Part shown: in pieces, positions 27,534 through 37,659 of the stretch
How positions within the stretch are numbered: position 1 is the first letter of the stretch
Layout of the letters: each line of letters begins with the position of its first letter
NCBI RefSeq assembly: GCF_002368195.1
Contig: NZ_AP018178.1
Coordinates: forward strand, 2,054,238 to 2,118,237
DNA length: 64,000 nt
Source: Calothrix sp. NIES-2100
Lineage (GTDB): Bacteria > Cyanobacteriota > Cyanobacteriia > Cyanobacteriales > Nostocaceae
Direction: 5' to 3'
Program-made: the position numbers and the translations under genes
Notes under the pieces: generated by a model
What the model saw: only the letters and a program-made list of their open reading frames with translations
What the model was told of the DNA's origin: nothing
Database searches by the model: none

Positions 27534-28157
27534 ATGTTAGCAGTAGCAGTCGCACAAGTAGAAGAGTCTGTAACAATCTTCCATAACTTAACTAATGAAT
27601 ACGTACAAGCCAAGATTGTACCTATTTCATCAACACATATTCAAGAGATTGAATTAATGTGGAAGCCTCTACTAAAAAAAGAAAACTGTTGGGATCAAAA
27701 CTTAAATCTCAACAAATATTTAAATAAGCCTCAAACTTATGAAGTTTATGTACTTGAATACGACTCAATTGCTCAAGGTCTAATAGTTTTAGAAGCGAAG
27801 GAACGCCATTCCCGGTTAGAAGAAGGCAAAAATTTAATTTACGTAAACTTACTAACTGTAGCTCCTTGGAACCGTGGCGCTATTCAAGAAACACGGAATT
27901 ATAAAGGAGTCGGAACTTCTCTACTGACATTTGCCATTTCACGTAGTTTTGACTTGGGCTTTCTAGGAAGAATAGCTTTAAATTCTGTAAAAGAAGCTGA
28001 AAAATTTTACGAAAAAATGCCTTTTTTAGTTGCGGGATCTGATTTATTTGAAATGGGTGGACAGGGCAATATTGTCAGTCTAAAATATTTAGAAATGCCG
28101 GAAGAAGAAGCAGAATTAGTGATGTTAAATTTATATTTAACTAGTTCTTTAAATTAG
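27534..28157 (+). CDS. GNAT-like acetyltransferase
   Basis: 207 aa from the ATG at 27534 (MLAVAVAQVEES); an upstream TTG would add 8 residues without support. GNAT-type features: core strand and loop IYVNLLTVAPWNR, an acetyl-CoA loop variant YKGVGTSLLTFAISRS (compare Q/RxxGxG/A) and terminal LNSVKEAEKFYEKMPF. Substrate unknown. It ends 3 bp from the convergent rnz gene. Confidence 0.75.
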   Translation: MLAVAVAQVEESVTIFHNLTNEYVQAKIVPISSTHIQEIELMWKPLLKKENCWDQNLNLNKYLNKPQTYEVYVLEYDSIAQGLIVLEAKERHSRLEEGKNLIYVNLLTVAPWNRGAIQETRNYKGVGTSLLTFAISRSFDLGFLGRIALNSVKEAEKFYEKMPFLVAGSDLFEMGGQGNIVSLKYLEMPEEEAELVMLNLYLTSSLN

Positions 28158-28160
28158 CAT

Positions 28161-29102
28161 TTAGACTAACTCTCGCCGCCTGGGCACATCATAAACCATG
28201 AAGTCATGAGCCATATTGGTACTGGGGAAAATAGCTCTAGCTTCTTGAAGTAAATCTTTCAACTCTAAATTGTTGCCCGGAGCATAGCGGGGACTGAAAT
28301 GAGTCATAATTAAGTGATGTGCTTTTGCTGCTAAAGCTGTTTGTGCTGCCATTGTGCTGGTGGAATGTAGCCGCTGAAAAGCCATGTCTGCATCTTGATG
28401 GGCAAAAGTCGCCTCGTGAATTAACACATCTGCATCCTGTGCCAATTCCACTGCACCTTCACAAAAAACTGTGTCTGTACAATAGGCAATCTTACGTCCA
28501 ATTTCTGTAGGACCACATAATTCTTTGCCATTAATCACTCGCCCATCAGTCAAAGTCACTGTTTCACCCCGCTTGAGTTGACCATAAACTCGACCTGGGG
28601 GAATCTGTAATTCCTGGGCTTTTTCGATATCAAAACGTCCTGCTCGGTCTTTTTCAGCTACTCGGTAGCCAAAAGCTGTAATGCGGTGATGCAATGGCCC
28701 ACAGATGACAGTAAATTCATCATCTTCATAAATGACTCCCGGACGGACGGCGTGAACTTTTACAGGATAAGAAAAGTGGGTATGGGAGTAACGTAAAGCA
28801 CCTTGGATATATTCGTTTAATCCAGGTGGACCATAGATATCAACTTTTTCCACATTACCAGCCAAACCGCAACTAGCAAGCAATCCCATCAAGCCAAAGA
28901 TGTGGTCGCCGTGCATGTGGGTAATAAAAATTCGGGATAGTTGGCTCATTTTCAACTCACTCCGTAAAAGTTGATGCTGAGTACCTTCGCCACAATCGAA
29001 TAACCAAAGTTCTGCCCTTTGGGGTAATCTTAAGGCAACGCTGGAAACATTGCGCGCTCTTGTGGGTACACCGGAACTTGTCCCTAAAAATGTGATCTGC
29101 AC
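28161..29102 (-). CDS. rnz: Ribonuclease Z (tRNA 3'-processing endonuclease)
   Basis: 313 aa, full length for the short RNase Z form. Metallo-beta-lactamase fold with zinc motif THMHGDH (His62, His64, Asp66, His67), N-terminal ITFLGTSSGVPTRARNVSS, later CDTVFCEGAVELAQDADVLIHEATF and C-terminal IMTHFSPRY. It removes the 3' trailer of tRNA precursors. Convergent with the GNAT gene, 3 bp apart. Confidence 0.97.
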   Translation of the reverse strand: MQITFLGTSSGVPTRARNVSSVALRLPQRAELWLFDCGEGTQHQLLRSELKMSQLSRIFITHMHGDHIFGLMGLLASCGLAGNVEKVDIYGPPGLNEYIQGALRYSHTHFSYPVKVHAVRPGVIYEDDEFTVICGPLHHRITAFGYRVAEKDRAGRFDIEKAQELQIPPGRVYGQLKRGETVTLTDGRVINGKELCGPTEIGRKIAYCTDTVFCEGAVELAQDADVLIHEATFAHQDADMAFQRLHSTSTMAAQTALAAKAHHLIMTHFSPRYAPGNNLELKDLLQEARAIFPSTNMAHDFMVYDVPRRRELV

Positions 29103-29331
29103 AGCGTTGTTTAGCCTTCCTCTTGCTCAATTGGCCGCTCTATTTTATATAGTGGCATGGTTTTAAAAGATGCGATCGCTCTGCAAATATACAAGAACCA
29201 CAATTTGTTGGGTTTCACTGTTACACATTTAACTTGCTCCCTTAGGCACCCTACAAGAGTTATAGACATTTAAAAAAGAACTACAATCAGCTGAAATCCT
29301 TATATTTAAAGGATTTCAGAATAAATAGCAA

Positions 29332-30912
29332 TTAAACTAACACTTTCACTTCTGGCTGTACGTTGGCTTCCGCTTCCAGAAACTCAGCTACTTGCGCCTC
29401 AATTTCATCCCGCACAATTTGGCGATATTCCAAGAAATGCTCGATTTGGGCACAAACCGATAAATAGCTACTTACGCCACCTGGATTATGTTTATACATA
29501 TTCCACAGGTTGCGCCAAAATTGCCAGCGTGTCTGACGGCGCACACCTTGTCGCCAACAGATGATCAGCAACGCCCGGATTACCTTCCAGTTCAATGGTT
29601 TTTTCGCACCTTTGCCCTTTTTGGGGTAGGTTGCTTCGCCCAAAATCCGGTAGTGACGGTAGGCGCGATCCAAAAACCGCGATGGCTCATACAGTTCCCA
29701 GAACGCTTCTACATATTCGCGGGCGATATCTGCTAAGGGTCGAGTTGGGACAAAGTTCATCAATGTGGTTTGATTGATGTTGGCTCCTTTGCTACGGAGT
29801 CGTCCTTCTTTTTCCAATCGATGCCAAAGGGCTGTATCGGGAAGGGCTTGCAGCATACTAAATAAGGCAGTAGGAATAGCAGTTTGTTCCACAAACTTAA
29901 CGATGCGTGCGCCGGCTCCTGGCTTTTCACCATCAAACCCAATAATAAAGCCCGCCATCACTCGCAACCCGGAGCGGGTAATTGTATGGACTGCTTCACT
30001 CAGGGAGTCTCGCGTGTTCTGGTATTTCTGAGTAAAGGTGAGGCTTTCTTCATCGGGGGTTTCAATTCCCAGAAACACCGCTCCAAAATTGCACGCTACC
30101 ATCAAATCCATCAGTTCTTGATCTTGGGCTAAATCAACTGAAGCCTCTGTGGCAAAGGAAAATGGAAAGTGATGTGCTACCATCCAAGGCTGAAGTTCCT
30201 TTAAAAATAATTTGACGTTGCGTTTATTGCCGATGAAGTTGTCATCCACCATAAAAATGCTCCGCCGCCAACCGAGTTCGTAGAGGTAATCAAGTTCGGC
30301 TAACAGTTGTGCGGGGTTTTTGGTGCGGGGTTTGCGACCATAGAGAACAATAATGTCGCAGAACTCACATTGAAAGGGACATCCACGGGAAAATTGTACC
30401 GACATCTCCGCATAGGCTTCAAATTCTAAAAGGTCAAAGCGCGGAATCGGGGTGTTAGTAACATCTGGTTTTTCACCGCCAGAGCGAAACACACCTGTAC
30501 GATCGCCTCGTGCGATCGCTTCGACAAATAAGGGCAGTGTGATTTCCCCTTCATCTAAGATTAAGTAGTCTGTTCCTGGGGCGCTGACTTCATGGGGTAG
30601 GGCTGTAGCATAAGGGCCACCAACAGCCACAGCCTTACCCCGAATCTTCGCTTCCCGAATCTGCTCTAGCAAATCTTCTTTTTGCACAATCATCGCCGAC
30701 ATAATCACCAAATCTGCCCAAGCCCATTCTGCTTCGGTGATTTGACGCACATTCCGATCTACTAGCTTGAATTCCCATTCTTGAGGTAGAATCGCAGCTA
30801 CAGTCACCAATCCCAAAGGCGGTAGCATTGCCTTACGGTCTAATAAAGCCAGTGTTTTTTCAAAAGACCAAAAACTTTTGGGAAAGCGAGGATATACAAG
30901 TAAAACTTTCAT
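29332..30912 (-). CDS. B12-binding radical SAM protein (DUF4070 type)
   Basis: 526 aa. N-terminal cobalamin-binding Rossmann domain (MKVLLVYPRFPKSFWSF ... AVGGPYATALPHE). Then a radical SAM domain with the 4Fe-4S motif CPFQCEFCD (CxxxCxxC), and a DUF4070-like C-terminal domain. The SFWSF and RKAMLPPLGL motifs are usual in this large cyanobacterial family. Hopanoid C-2 methylase HpnP is one member of the broader group, but other members have unknown substrates and nothing nearby points to hopanoids. Monocistronic. Confidence 0.85.
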   Translation of the reverse strand: MKVLLVYPRFPKSFWSFEKTLALLDRKAMLPPLGLVTVAAILPQEWEFKLVDRNVRQITEAEWAWADLVIMSAMIVQKEDLLEQIREAKIRGKAVAVGGPYATALPHEVSAPGTDYLILDEGEITLPLFVEAIARGDRTGVFRSGGEKPDVTNTPIPRFDLLEFEAYAEMSVQFSRGCPFQCEFCDIIVLYGRKPRTKNPAQLLAELDYLYELGWRRSIFMVDDNFIGNKRNVKLFLKELQPWMVAHHFPFSFATEASVDLAQDQELMDLMVACNFGAVFLGIETPDEESLTFTQKYQNTRDSLSEAVHTITRSGLRVMAGFIIGFDGEKPGAGARIVKFVEQTAIPTALFSMLQALPDTALWHRLEKEGRLRSKGANINQTTLMNFVPTRPLADIAREYVEAFWELYEPSRFLDRAYRHYRILGEATYPKKGKGAKKPLNWKVIRALLIICWRQGVRRQTRWQFWRNLWNMYKHNPGGVSSYLSVCAQIEHFLEYRQIVRDEIEAQVAEFLEAEANVQPEVKVLV

Positions 30913-31328
30913 TAAGGTGATTAAAGCCTAAATTTTGTTGCTGGGTTAGTTAATACTAAAACTGAAATGGTGCTTATATTTATTTGCACTTATATTTAAT
31001 GTAGCAAAAGCTATAATATTGTTCCCGATGCTATAAATAATTGCCAAATCAATCCCTTACTCAGTAGCCTTTAAGCGATTTGAGCATTTAGAGACGTTGA
31101 TTATATCGGTATTATATTTTACATTTAAACAAGGCTGAATACAAACTTAAAAAGTTTAAAAGTACTGCTCATTTAATGGAAACTTGACGATCGTGATGTA
31201 ATTTTTAAATGCTATTTTTTCCCAATGTTTCGAGCCTATTACAAATAGGAAATTGGGATTAAATAAATAATGATATAAAAAATTAATTATAAATGGGTAA
31301 TATCAATAACTTATTACCCATTTTTTAT
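30913..31328. other. Intergenic region, nothing recognised
   Basis: 416 bp of AT-rich DNA. A direct-to-inverted match of the word gggtaata / tattaccc around 31294-31320 may form a weak hairpin after the M56 gene. No gene or clear regulatory site seen. Confidence 0.35.
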
Positions 31329-32171
31329 TTAGGTGTGGAAGATGACAGTGATTAAGGGCAGAAATGCCAACAAAAAGCCATGCCAGGAATGCAATTGAGC
31401 CGCTGGGATTGGTTCTGGGGGTGCTAAGAGAGCATCGATTCTTTGTTCTAAGCGATCGCCTGTTGGTGAACCTAAAGCTGCACAGCAAATTTCTGAGACT
31501 ACCGGGGTATTACTGACTACTAACAGCAGTGATTCTGCTAGTACTAAGGGGTCTACCTGGGATGCAGCATAACCATCGGCTCGGAGTTCGCGCAAAACTA
31601 ACAGTTCTTCCCACAACGAGTCTGTATTGGGTAACCACGCCGTACAAGAACGCACCCAACCCAGCCAGAAAAACCAAAATGTGTCTCGGTAATGATAATG
31701 CCCTTGCTCGTGCGCTAGGACACTTTCTAAATGCTCCCTGGAGAGAGTTTGGAGTAATCCTTGACTGAGTACTAGTTCGGGTTGCCAAAAACCGATTTGA
31801 CCGGCAAAGAGTGCGCCTGTGTTAAGTAGCCTGATTTGTCTGTTGCCAAAATTTACCAAAGGACAGTTACGGGCAGATTGTACAGACTGCCAGCCTTCAA
31901 TGGCAAGCTTGATGCAGAAAATGCTAAAAAATCCCAGATAAATTAGCGCTAGGAGATAACTACCCCAGCCAGTATACATACCTGCCATTTTACCTTGGGG
32001 GCCCATGCATAGCACGGCGATCGCCGTCATGAATAGCAGTAAGGGAGGAAAGAGAAATAAAAATAGCGATCGCCGCCAGCGCAGATTCCAATTACCTTGG
32101 GGAACTCTCCCAAAGGATCTTAACCCCCAAGCTACGGAAAAAGCAGTCAAAATCATGATTAAATGTATCAT
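31329..32171 (-). CDS. M56-family (BlaR1/MecR1-like) membrane metallopeptidase
   Basis: 280 aa. Several hydrophobic segments (MIHLIMILTAFSVAWGL; FLFLFPPLLLFMTAIAVLCM; LLALIYLGFFSIFCIKLAI) precede the zinc peptidase motif LAHEQGHYHYRD (HExxH). Unlike BlaR1 there is no extracellular penicillin-binding sensor domain; the protein ends after a final membrane segment. Its start overlaps the upstream repressor gene by 4 nt (ATGA), a classic BlaI-BlaR1 arrangement. The peptidase likely inactivates that repressor. The signal it senses is unknown. Confidence 0.9.
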   Translation of the reverse strand: MIHLIMILTAFSVAWGLRSFGRVPQGNWNLRWRRSLFLFLFPPLLLFMTAIAVLCMGPQGKMAGMYTGWGSYLLALIYLGFFSIFCIKLAIEGWQSVQSARNCPLVNFGNRQIRLLNTGALFAGQIGFWQPELVLSQGLLQTLSREHLESVLAHEQGHYHYRDTFWFFWLGWVRSCTAWLPNTDSLWEELLVLRELRADGYAASQVDPLVLAESLLLVVSNTPVVSEICCAALGSPTGDRLEQRIDALLAPPEPIPAAQLHSWHGFLLAFLPLITVIFHT

Positions 32172-32587
32172 TTCCCCTCCCTGGCTTGACGTGCAGCTTG
32201 AATGCGTTTGGCGATCGCTTCTATTTGGTCGCTGGCTGTTTCATCCAGACTATCAGCAAAAGCAGCAACTACATCGGGATTACCCACCGCCAAAAATCGC
32301 TGCAATTGCTCGTGTGCTTTGATTACCTCTGCTTGTTGTTTTGTCAGTAATGGTCGCCAATAGAATGCTTTGCCTTTTTTGTCGCAGACTAGCCAACCTT
32401 TATCAGTGAGGCGGCGCATGACGGTGGTGACAGAAGTATAAGCTAATTCCCGGTTAGGGTCAGAGAGAATGCGATCGTGTACATCCTTAACTGTAGCTGA
32501 ACCCAGTTCCCAGATGATCTGTAAAATTTCTGCTTCTAGGGGGCCTACGGACAGTTGTTTTGGGCGGTAGTCGGGTAAAGGAGCCAT
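32168..32587 (-). CDS. BlaI/MecI/CopY-family transcriptional repressor
   Basis: 139 aa from MAPLPDYRPKQLSVGPLEAE, the conserved cyanobacterial start. The BlaI winged helix is clear: LEAEILQIIWELGSATVKDV, AYTSVTTVMRRLTDKGWLVCDKKGKAFYW. A helical C-terminal dimerisation region follows (AFADSLDETASDQIEAI). It is translationally coupled to the M56 peptidase gene and expected to repress this operon until cleaved. No beta-lactamase gene is in the window. Confidence 0.93.
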   Translation of the reverse strand: MAPLPDYRPKQLSVGPLEAEILQIIWELGSATVKDVHDRILSDPNRELAYTSVTTVMRRLTDKGWLVCDKKGKAFYWRPLLTKQQAEVIKAHEQLQRFLAVGNPDVVAAFADSLDETASDQIEAIAKRIQAARQAREGK

Positions 32588-33191
32588 ATCAATTTTGGAT
32601 GGGAGATTGTGGATAAGTAGATTGAACGCGAACATTCCCCTCTCGATGAGATCGACTTAGCCTGAGTGCGCGTAGTCGTCAACGCTAAACACCTATTCTG
32701 TTTTCAGATTACCGTTGATTGAAACTGCTGTTTCATCTTTAGGCAAAATTCACAGCAACTCAGCAGGCGATCGCGTGGTCATCATCATTTTTAATTATTG
32801 AAAAAAATTATTATTTGCATTGAAGTTCTCAATTCCTACATTAACCAGCAATCTCAGCTGTTAGCTAGTTGTTAACCTTTATTTAAAGGATTTTCATCAG
32901 CAGAAAATTTTTAGTAAAATTTATATATATTAGTAAATACTTGCATTTCTTATTGACTTCAGTTACAGTCAAAGCAGGTATACAAAAAAACACCTGATAT
33001 CTATTTCAGGAGTTTAACTCAATGAAAGAGTAGATACCAAAACTAAAAACTGAGTAGAGCTAGGAAAATTTGCGTATTTTTTGAAAAATATGTTCCTGCT
33101 ACTCAAGTTTCAATAGTTATCTGCTAACCTATACTGGTGATTTTATTAGCCTAGCTCTTCATGAGTCAAGGCGATAGAATAGATTACTCAG
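32588..33191. other. Intergenic region, nothing recognised
   Basis: 604 bp AT-rich sequence. It should contain the promoter of the BlaI/M56 operon. No ORF with motifs and no clear hairpin beyond an aacacctgatatctatttcagg-like weak inverted stretch near 32990. Confidence 0.3.
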
Positions 33192-33767
33192 ATGATAAAT
33201 ATAAATTTTTTTTCTGCTTTATTGAGAATTATTTGCAATATGTTTTTAGATACAAGATGTAGTAACCAATACCGAAAACGCGATCGCTTCAACAAAGTAG
33301 TCTCCATAAGTATCACGAGACAACATCAAGGAATAGGAGTAAATTGGCGAAAAAAGATTGATTTTCTGCAATCTTGGGTGAAGCGTCCAAATTTATCTGC
33401 CAAATGGCATATAAATAAAAGTCTGTCCACAGATGTAAAGACAGAGACTACAAATGGCTATATGAATTATTTCATGAAAAATTTAAATAATTACCGAAAT
33501 TTTAGCCAAAAGTTTAACTGTGATTTAAGCTACATCAAAGGCTTAAGTAAATTGCAGCTAAAATACTTCAATTTTGGCTCTTTTAGCAAGATTAAGCAAG
33601 ACATTGTTCAGCAATTGACAGTTGTTCAACAGTCGAACTATCAGAGATACAAAATTAACTTTGGAATTACTGAAGAAGTTCTACAACCATTTCCTAGCTC
33701 TATTATGGAGATTTTATTAACCGGAAATAGGTTTAGTAGAAATGAATGTTATAAAGTGGCTACTTAG
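33192..33767 (+). CDS. Hypothetical protein
   Basis: 191 aa, not recognised. Hydrophobic N terminus (FFSALLRIICNMF), then a basic region rich in Lys, Asn and Tyr with no known motif. No convincing ribosome site. Asn/Phe/Tyr-rich composition reflects AT-rich DNA. It may be a lineage-specific gene or a chance ORF. Confidence 0.35.
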   Translation: MININFFSALLRIICNMFLDTRCSNQYRKRDRFNKVVSISITRQHQGIGVNWRKKIDFLQSWVKRPNLSAKWHINKSLSTDVKTETTNGYMNYFMKNLNNYRNFSQKFNCDLSYIKGLSKLQLKYFNFGSFSKIKQDIVQQLTVVQQSNYQRYKINFGITEEVLQPFPSSIMEILLTGNRFSRNECYKVAT

Positions 33768-33886
33768 TTGGCTCTAAGAAATGCTAATTGTTTCTTACTG
33801 TTGCATTTCCCTTGTCAATTGTAGCCCAACTCACAATTTTAGCTTTGATGAACTTGTCCATAAAATTTAAGAATGAGTACAGATAG

Positions 33887-34864
33887 ATGAATACCTTTTT
33901 TTGTTCAGATTACTCAAGACAAATAGGAGAAAATGTTATTGGTACTGCCACCCATTACGAAACGTATATTTTGGTTGAATGTCCTCCGCCTTGGACAACA
34001 GAAGCCTTTAATTCTAAATGGGTGCCCAAGGATTTAAGAATCTTGGTAGAGGAAGTAAAACACGCTAAACTACCAATGAGATTTTTGTTAATTGCTAACG
34101 ATCAATCGCACAAAGTAGAACAAACAACTCTGTTGATTTATCAAAAACAAAAGGGATTAAATCAGGGATACCAAAAACATGAATTTCAATTGACGAATAT
34201 TCAGCAGGTAGCTGGATTTGTCAAAAGATTCTTATGGGGTAGTATTCCTGAGTATGAAAGAGAAAGAAGTATTACTAGAGATATTTTAGTATGTACCCAC
34301 GGCAGCCATGATAAATGCTGTGCTAGATATGGTAACCCTTTTTATTTTTATGCTCAAAATACTATTGCCCATTTAGATTTGGAAAATGTGCGGATTTGGA
34401 AATCTAGCCATTTTGGTGGACATCGATTTGCACCAACAATGATAGATTTACCAGAAGGGCGATATTATGGTGAGCTTGAGCAAGAATCATTCAAATCGAT
34501 TTTGACTCGGACTGGAGATATTAACTGTTTAAATCAGGTCTATCGAGGCTGGGGTATTCTACCAATTCCACTCCAGATTTTAGAAAAGGAATTAATTCTT
34601 CACTATGGATGGGATTGGTTTAACTACAAAGTAACAGGTAAAATATTAGAACAAAGCCTAGATAATAATACAGTACTAGCTGAACTAACTTTTGCCAAAA
34701 CTACAGGTGCGCTATATACTTGTCAAGCGAAATTAATCAAAGATGAAAGCAAAGCCCTAGAAATCAAGAGTTCTTGCAATGCTAAGCAAAGCGCAGTAGT
34801 CGTTAACTATACTGTAGCTAGTATCTGGCTGGAAGCTCAGAAAGTTGTAACTTTGAGTGCATAA
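33887..34864 (+). CDS. Sucrase/ferredoxin-like (thioredoxin-like ferredoxin fold) protein
   Basis: 325 aa, full-length member of the sucrase/ferredoxin-like family (related to yeast Aim32). Motifs: N-terminal FFCSDYSRQIGENVIGTATH, YILVECPPPW, then the iron-sulfur/thioredoxin-like motif CTHGSHDKCCARYG, and SHFGGHRFAPTMIDLPEGRYYG. The Cys/His pairs in the last two motifs are candidate 2Fe-2S ligands. Exact role unknown; redox function inferred. Monocistronic. Confidence 0.87.
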   Translation: MNTFFCSDYSRQIGENVIGTATHYETYILVECPPPWTTEAFNSKWVPKDLRILVEEVKHAKLPMRFLLIANDQSHKVEQTTLLIYQKQKGLNQGYQKHEFQLTNIQQVAGFVKRFLWGSIPEYERERSITRDILVCTHGSHDKCCARYGNPFYFYAQNTIAHLDLENVRIWKSSHFGGHRFAPTMIDLPEGRYYGELEQESFKSILTRTGDINCLNQVYRGWGILPIPLQILEKELILHYGWDWFNYKVTGKILEQSLDNNTVLAELTFAKTTGALYTCQAKLIKDESKALEIKSSCNAKQSAVVVNYTVASIWLEAQKVVTLSA

Positions 34865-35300
34865 CTATGTGAGGACTGAAGCAATTGGCTGATTATTTTA
34901 CCGCGATTTATTGGCAAGTAGACCATAAGATATGAGTCCCGACAAAGGATATGGTTAATCAAAAAAATACATAGTGTTTGGACTCATGAAATTAGCCATT
35001 TGCTAAAGTCTGGCATTAATTTAGCGCTATGCATAAGACGAAGCTGGAAATTGCATCTACAAATCTGGAAAAATATGTACGGATGGCTAAACCGTGCCTG
35101 GACTTTGTAGAGGGATAGCCGCTTCCATGCACACAAGAGAAAAGTCATGTAATGTCTAGCTTTGTCTAGATTGTATGTAGCAGTGTGACTAATACCTAAG
35201 ATAGGTACATTATGATTACGAGTAATTTGCTGGACGTAATATCAAGTACTTGTTATTCGATACTATGTCCATGAATAAGTAATTATCGTAGACTGTACCT
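34865..35300. other. Intergenic region upstream of serC
   Basis: 436 bp. A moderately GC-rich stretch around 35080-35140 (ggctaaaccgtgcctgg, gggatagccgcttccatgc) could be structured RNA, but it fits no RNA family known to me. The serC promoter is presumably here. Confidence 0.3.
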
Positions 35301-36467
35301 ATGTCTCAACCCCTAACCAAGCCTTCCATTCCTTACTTCTCCTCTGGCCCCTGTTCCAAGCGTCCCGGCTGGTCTGTTTCTCAGCTAGAAAACGCCTGTG
35401 TTGGTCGTTCCCACCGTTCCAAAGATGGTAAAGCCAAATTAGCAGCAGTAATTGAGCGTTCTAAGAAAATCCTTGGTGTTCCTGCTGATTACCGCTTGGG
35501 TATCGTTCCGGCTTCTGATACTGGTGCAGTAGAGATGGCTTTGTGGTCACTGCTAGGACACAAACCCCTTGATATCCTGGCCTGGGAAAGTTTTGGTCAG
35601 GAATGGGTAAAAGATGTCACAGATGAGTTAAAGTTACCTGATGTTCGTCTGCTCAAAGCACCCTATGGCAAGTTGCCCGATTTAGAATCGGTTGATTTTA
35701 GTCATGATGTAGTATTTTTGTGGAATGGTACAACTTCTGGTGTCAGAGTACCAAACGGCAATTGGATCAAAGATGACCGTGAAGGACTGACTATTTGCGA
35801 TGCTACATCCGCAGTATTTGCGATGGACATACCCTGGGATAAATTGGATGTGGTGACTTACTCCTGGCAAAAAGTATTAGGTGGAGAAGCACAACATGGT
35901 GTGATTGTACTTTCCCCCCGTGCTGTGGAACGCCTCGAAAGTTATAAACCAGCTTGGCCTATACCCAAGCTATTTAGAATGACACAAAAAGGTAAGCTAA
36001 TTGAAGGTATTTTTCAGGGAGATACCATCAATACGCCATCAATGTTATGTGTCGAAGATGCCCTAGATGGATTAATCTGGGCAGAAAGTATTGGCGGACT
36101 TCCTGGCTTAATTAATCGTAGTCAAGCCAACTTAGGGGCGATCGCTCAATGGGTTGAGCAAAGTGATTGGGCTGATTTTTTGGCAGAAACACCAGAAATT
36201 CGCTCTTGTACTTCCATTTGCTTGAAAATTATTGATTCTTGGTTCACTAGCCAGACACCAGAAGCACAAGCAAAATGTGCTACCCAACTAGCAAAACTAC
36301 TGGAGAAAGAAAAAGTAGCTTATGATATCGCCGCCTACCGTGCTGCACCCCCAGGATTGCGCATTTGGGGTGGAGCAACAGTCGATACCGCAGATATTGA
36401 GGCTTTACTTCCCTGGTTAGACTGGGCTTACAGTACAGTCAAAGCCGAATTGACTTCTGTGGTTTGA
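35301..36467 (+). CDS. serC: Phosphoserine aminotransferase (type 2)
   Basis: 388 aa. PLP enzyme converting 3-phosphohydroxypyruvate and glutamate to O-phosphoserine in serine synthesis. It matches the archaeal/alphaproteobacterial type-2 group found in cyanobacteria: N-terminal PYFSSGPCSKRPGWS, GIVPASDTGAVEMALWSLLG, the PLP Asp in ICDATSAVFAMDIPW and the Schiff-base Lys in YSWQKVLGGEAQHGV. C-terminal APPGLRIWGGATV. Complete and monocistronic. Confidence 0.94.
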   Translation: MSQPLTKPSIPYFSSGPCSKRPGWSVSQLENACVGRSHRSKDGKAKLAAVIERSKKILGVPADYRLGIVPASDTGAVEMALWSLLGHKPLDILAWESFGQEWVKDVTDELKLPDVRLLKAPYGKLPDLESVDFSHDVVFLWNGTTSGVRVPNGNWIKDDREGLTICDATSAVFAMDIPWDKLDVVTYSWQKVLGGEAQHGVIVLSPRAVERLESYKPAWPIPKLFRMTQKGKLIEGIFQGDTINTPSMLCVEDALDGLIWAESIGGLPGLINRSQANLGAIAQWVEQSDWADFLAETPEIRSCTSICLKIIDSWFTSQTPEAQAKCATQLAKLLEKEKVAYDIAAYRAAPPGLRIWGGATVDTADIEALLPWLDWAYSTVKAELTSVV

Positions 36468-36690
36468 TCTGATGCTAATCCGCCTTCGGTGATGTAATTT
36501 CAAGGGAAGTGGGCGCGGGGTTTCCCCACCCTCACCCCCAGCAGGGGGTGAGGTTCTCCATCAGACAATTCTCTTTCTATGCGATGAAACATCATGTTCT
36601 CCATCATGTAGTTTTCGTTTTAGTTTGGAGCTAAATCCTGTGCATCGAACTCACGTTGAATTAAGAATTGTTTGAACTTTCTGCTGGTTA

Positions 36691-37011
36691 CTAACATTTG
36701 GCGATATCTTCGTTAAAAGTCTTGTCCCAAACTAGCTTGACATCAACTTTTGAGGGAATTACCCCTGCTGGGAAAAATGTATTAGCAACTTTTTGCTGAG
36801 ATGCAATCGCCTCTTGAGACACAGGAAGTAATTTTTGCGATCGCTGTTGTTGTCCTTCTTGGGCATCTTTGTAAACAATGTCTTCATCAATATTGATGGC
36901 ATTTGCATAACTTTTAGACCACTGTTTGAGATTGGATTCTCGCCATTGTTGTGATTTTTGCAAGTGACAGAGAAAATCTGCGATCGCACTAGGATCGGCA
37001 TAGTTTTCCTT
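36691..37011 (-). pseudogene. C-terminal remnant of an SsuA-type sulfonate-binding protein
   Basis: About 105 codons without a proper start. They read KENYADPSAIADFL ... SQQWRESNLKQWSKSYANA, VYKDAQEGQQQRSQKLLPVS, ASQQKVANTF and PSKVDVKLVWDKTFNEDIA. This is the C-terminal region of an aliphatic-sulfonate/taurine ABC substrate-binding protein. It begins right after the stop codon of the cysteine-dioxygenase-like gene and in the same frame, which points to a deletion that removed the front of the gene. An intact SsuA-like gene is at 60108. Confidence 0.75.
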
Positions 37012-37659
37012 TTATTCCTTATATGGTGCGTTGGAATATCCAGAGCGAAAAGATTTGACACTTCGTTGTTCTGGGTGATATTGGTGGCGCAAAATGTTAC
37101 CAGTATCATTCCCCATGACATGAATGGAGATGGAGGGAGTAAATACTGTTGTCGCTTTCACAGAGTGAATATCTCCGTCAGGCGGTAACAGACGGTAAAT
37201 ATCACTACGTTTCACTTTATAGACACCGAGGTTTTGTAATTGGGCGCGTCCTTCTACATCACCGTTATCTAGGCGACGGTAGACAGTTTCTTCTTGTCTG
37301 CCTTTATACAAACCCACAAGCCCCCAAGATAAATGATCGTGGACAGGAGTAATGGAATTGGGCGGAATCACCAAACTAAAGATAGTCAGTGACCGATCCT
37401 GAGAACGATACAGCAACCATTGCCCAATTCCACCTCCCAAACCGCTATGGTGAATTGGTTGGGAGAATTCCTCTGGTAACCAATCTTGTTTTTTCAGGAG
37501 TGTAGCAAAATGGGGTTCTAGAGTATTGAGGGTTTGTTGGCGATCGTCAGTAGTGTGAGAGATAATTTTTTTAGCGATCGCCACAAACTCACCTAAGTCA
37601 GGACTATCAATAAACCATTCGTCTGTTTTTAAGGATTCGAGAATAGTTGTATAAGTCAT
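37012..37659 (-). CDS. Cysteine-dioxygenase-like cupin
   Basis: 215 aa. Cupin of the cysteine dioxygenase type: metal-binding PVHDHLSWGLVGLYKGRQEE (HxH ... E), and the second cupin motif with GDIHSVKA plus ISIHVMGNDTG. Thiol dioxygenases oxidise cysteine or 3-mercaptopropionate to the sulfinate; the exact thiol cannot be read from sequence. Neighbouring sulfonate-binding remnant supports a role in organosulfur metabolism. ATG at 37659; aaatcaaatctggaat precedes it with only a weak ribosome site. Confidence 0.85.
   Translation of the reverse strand: MTYTTILESLKTDEWFIDSPDLGEFVAIAKKIISHTTDDRQQTLNTLEPHFATLLKKQDWLPEEFSQPIHHSGLGGGIGQWLLYRSQDRSLTIFSLVIPPNSITPVHDHLSWGLVGLYKGRQEETVYRRLDNGDVEGRAQLQNLGVYKVKRSDIYRLLPPDGDIHSVKATTVFTPSISIHVMGNDTGNILRHQYHPEQRSVKSFRSGYSNAPYKE

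Noticed and set aside
35080..35140. Structured RNA or riboswitch upstream of serC
   Set aside because: Some GC-rich pairing is possible, but it fits no known riboswitch pattern and cannot be folded reliably by eye.
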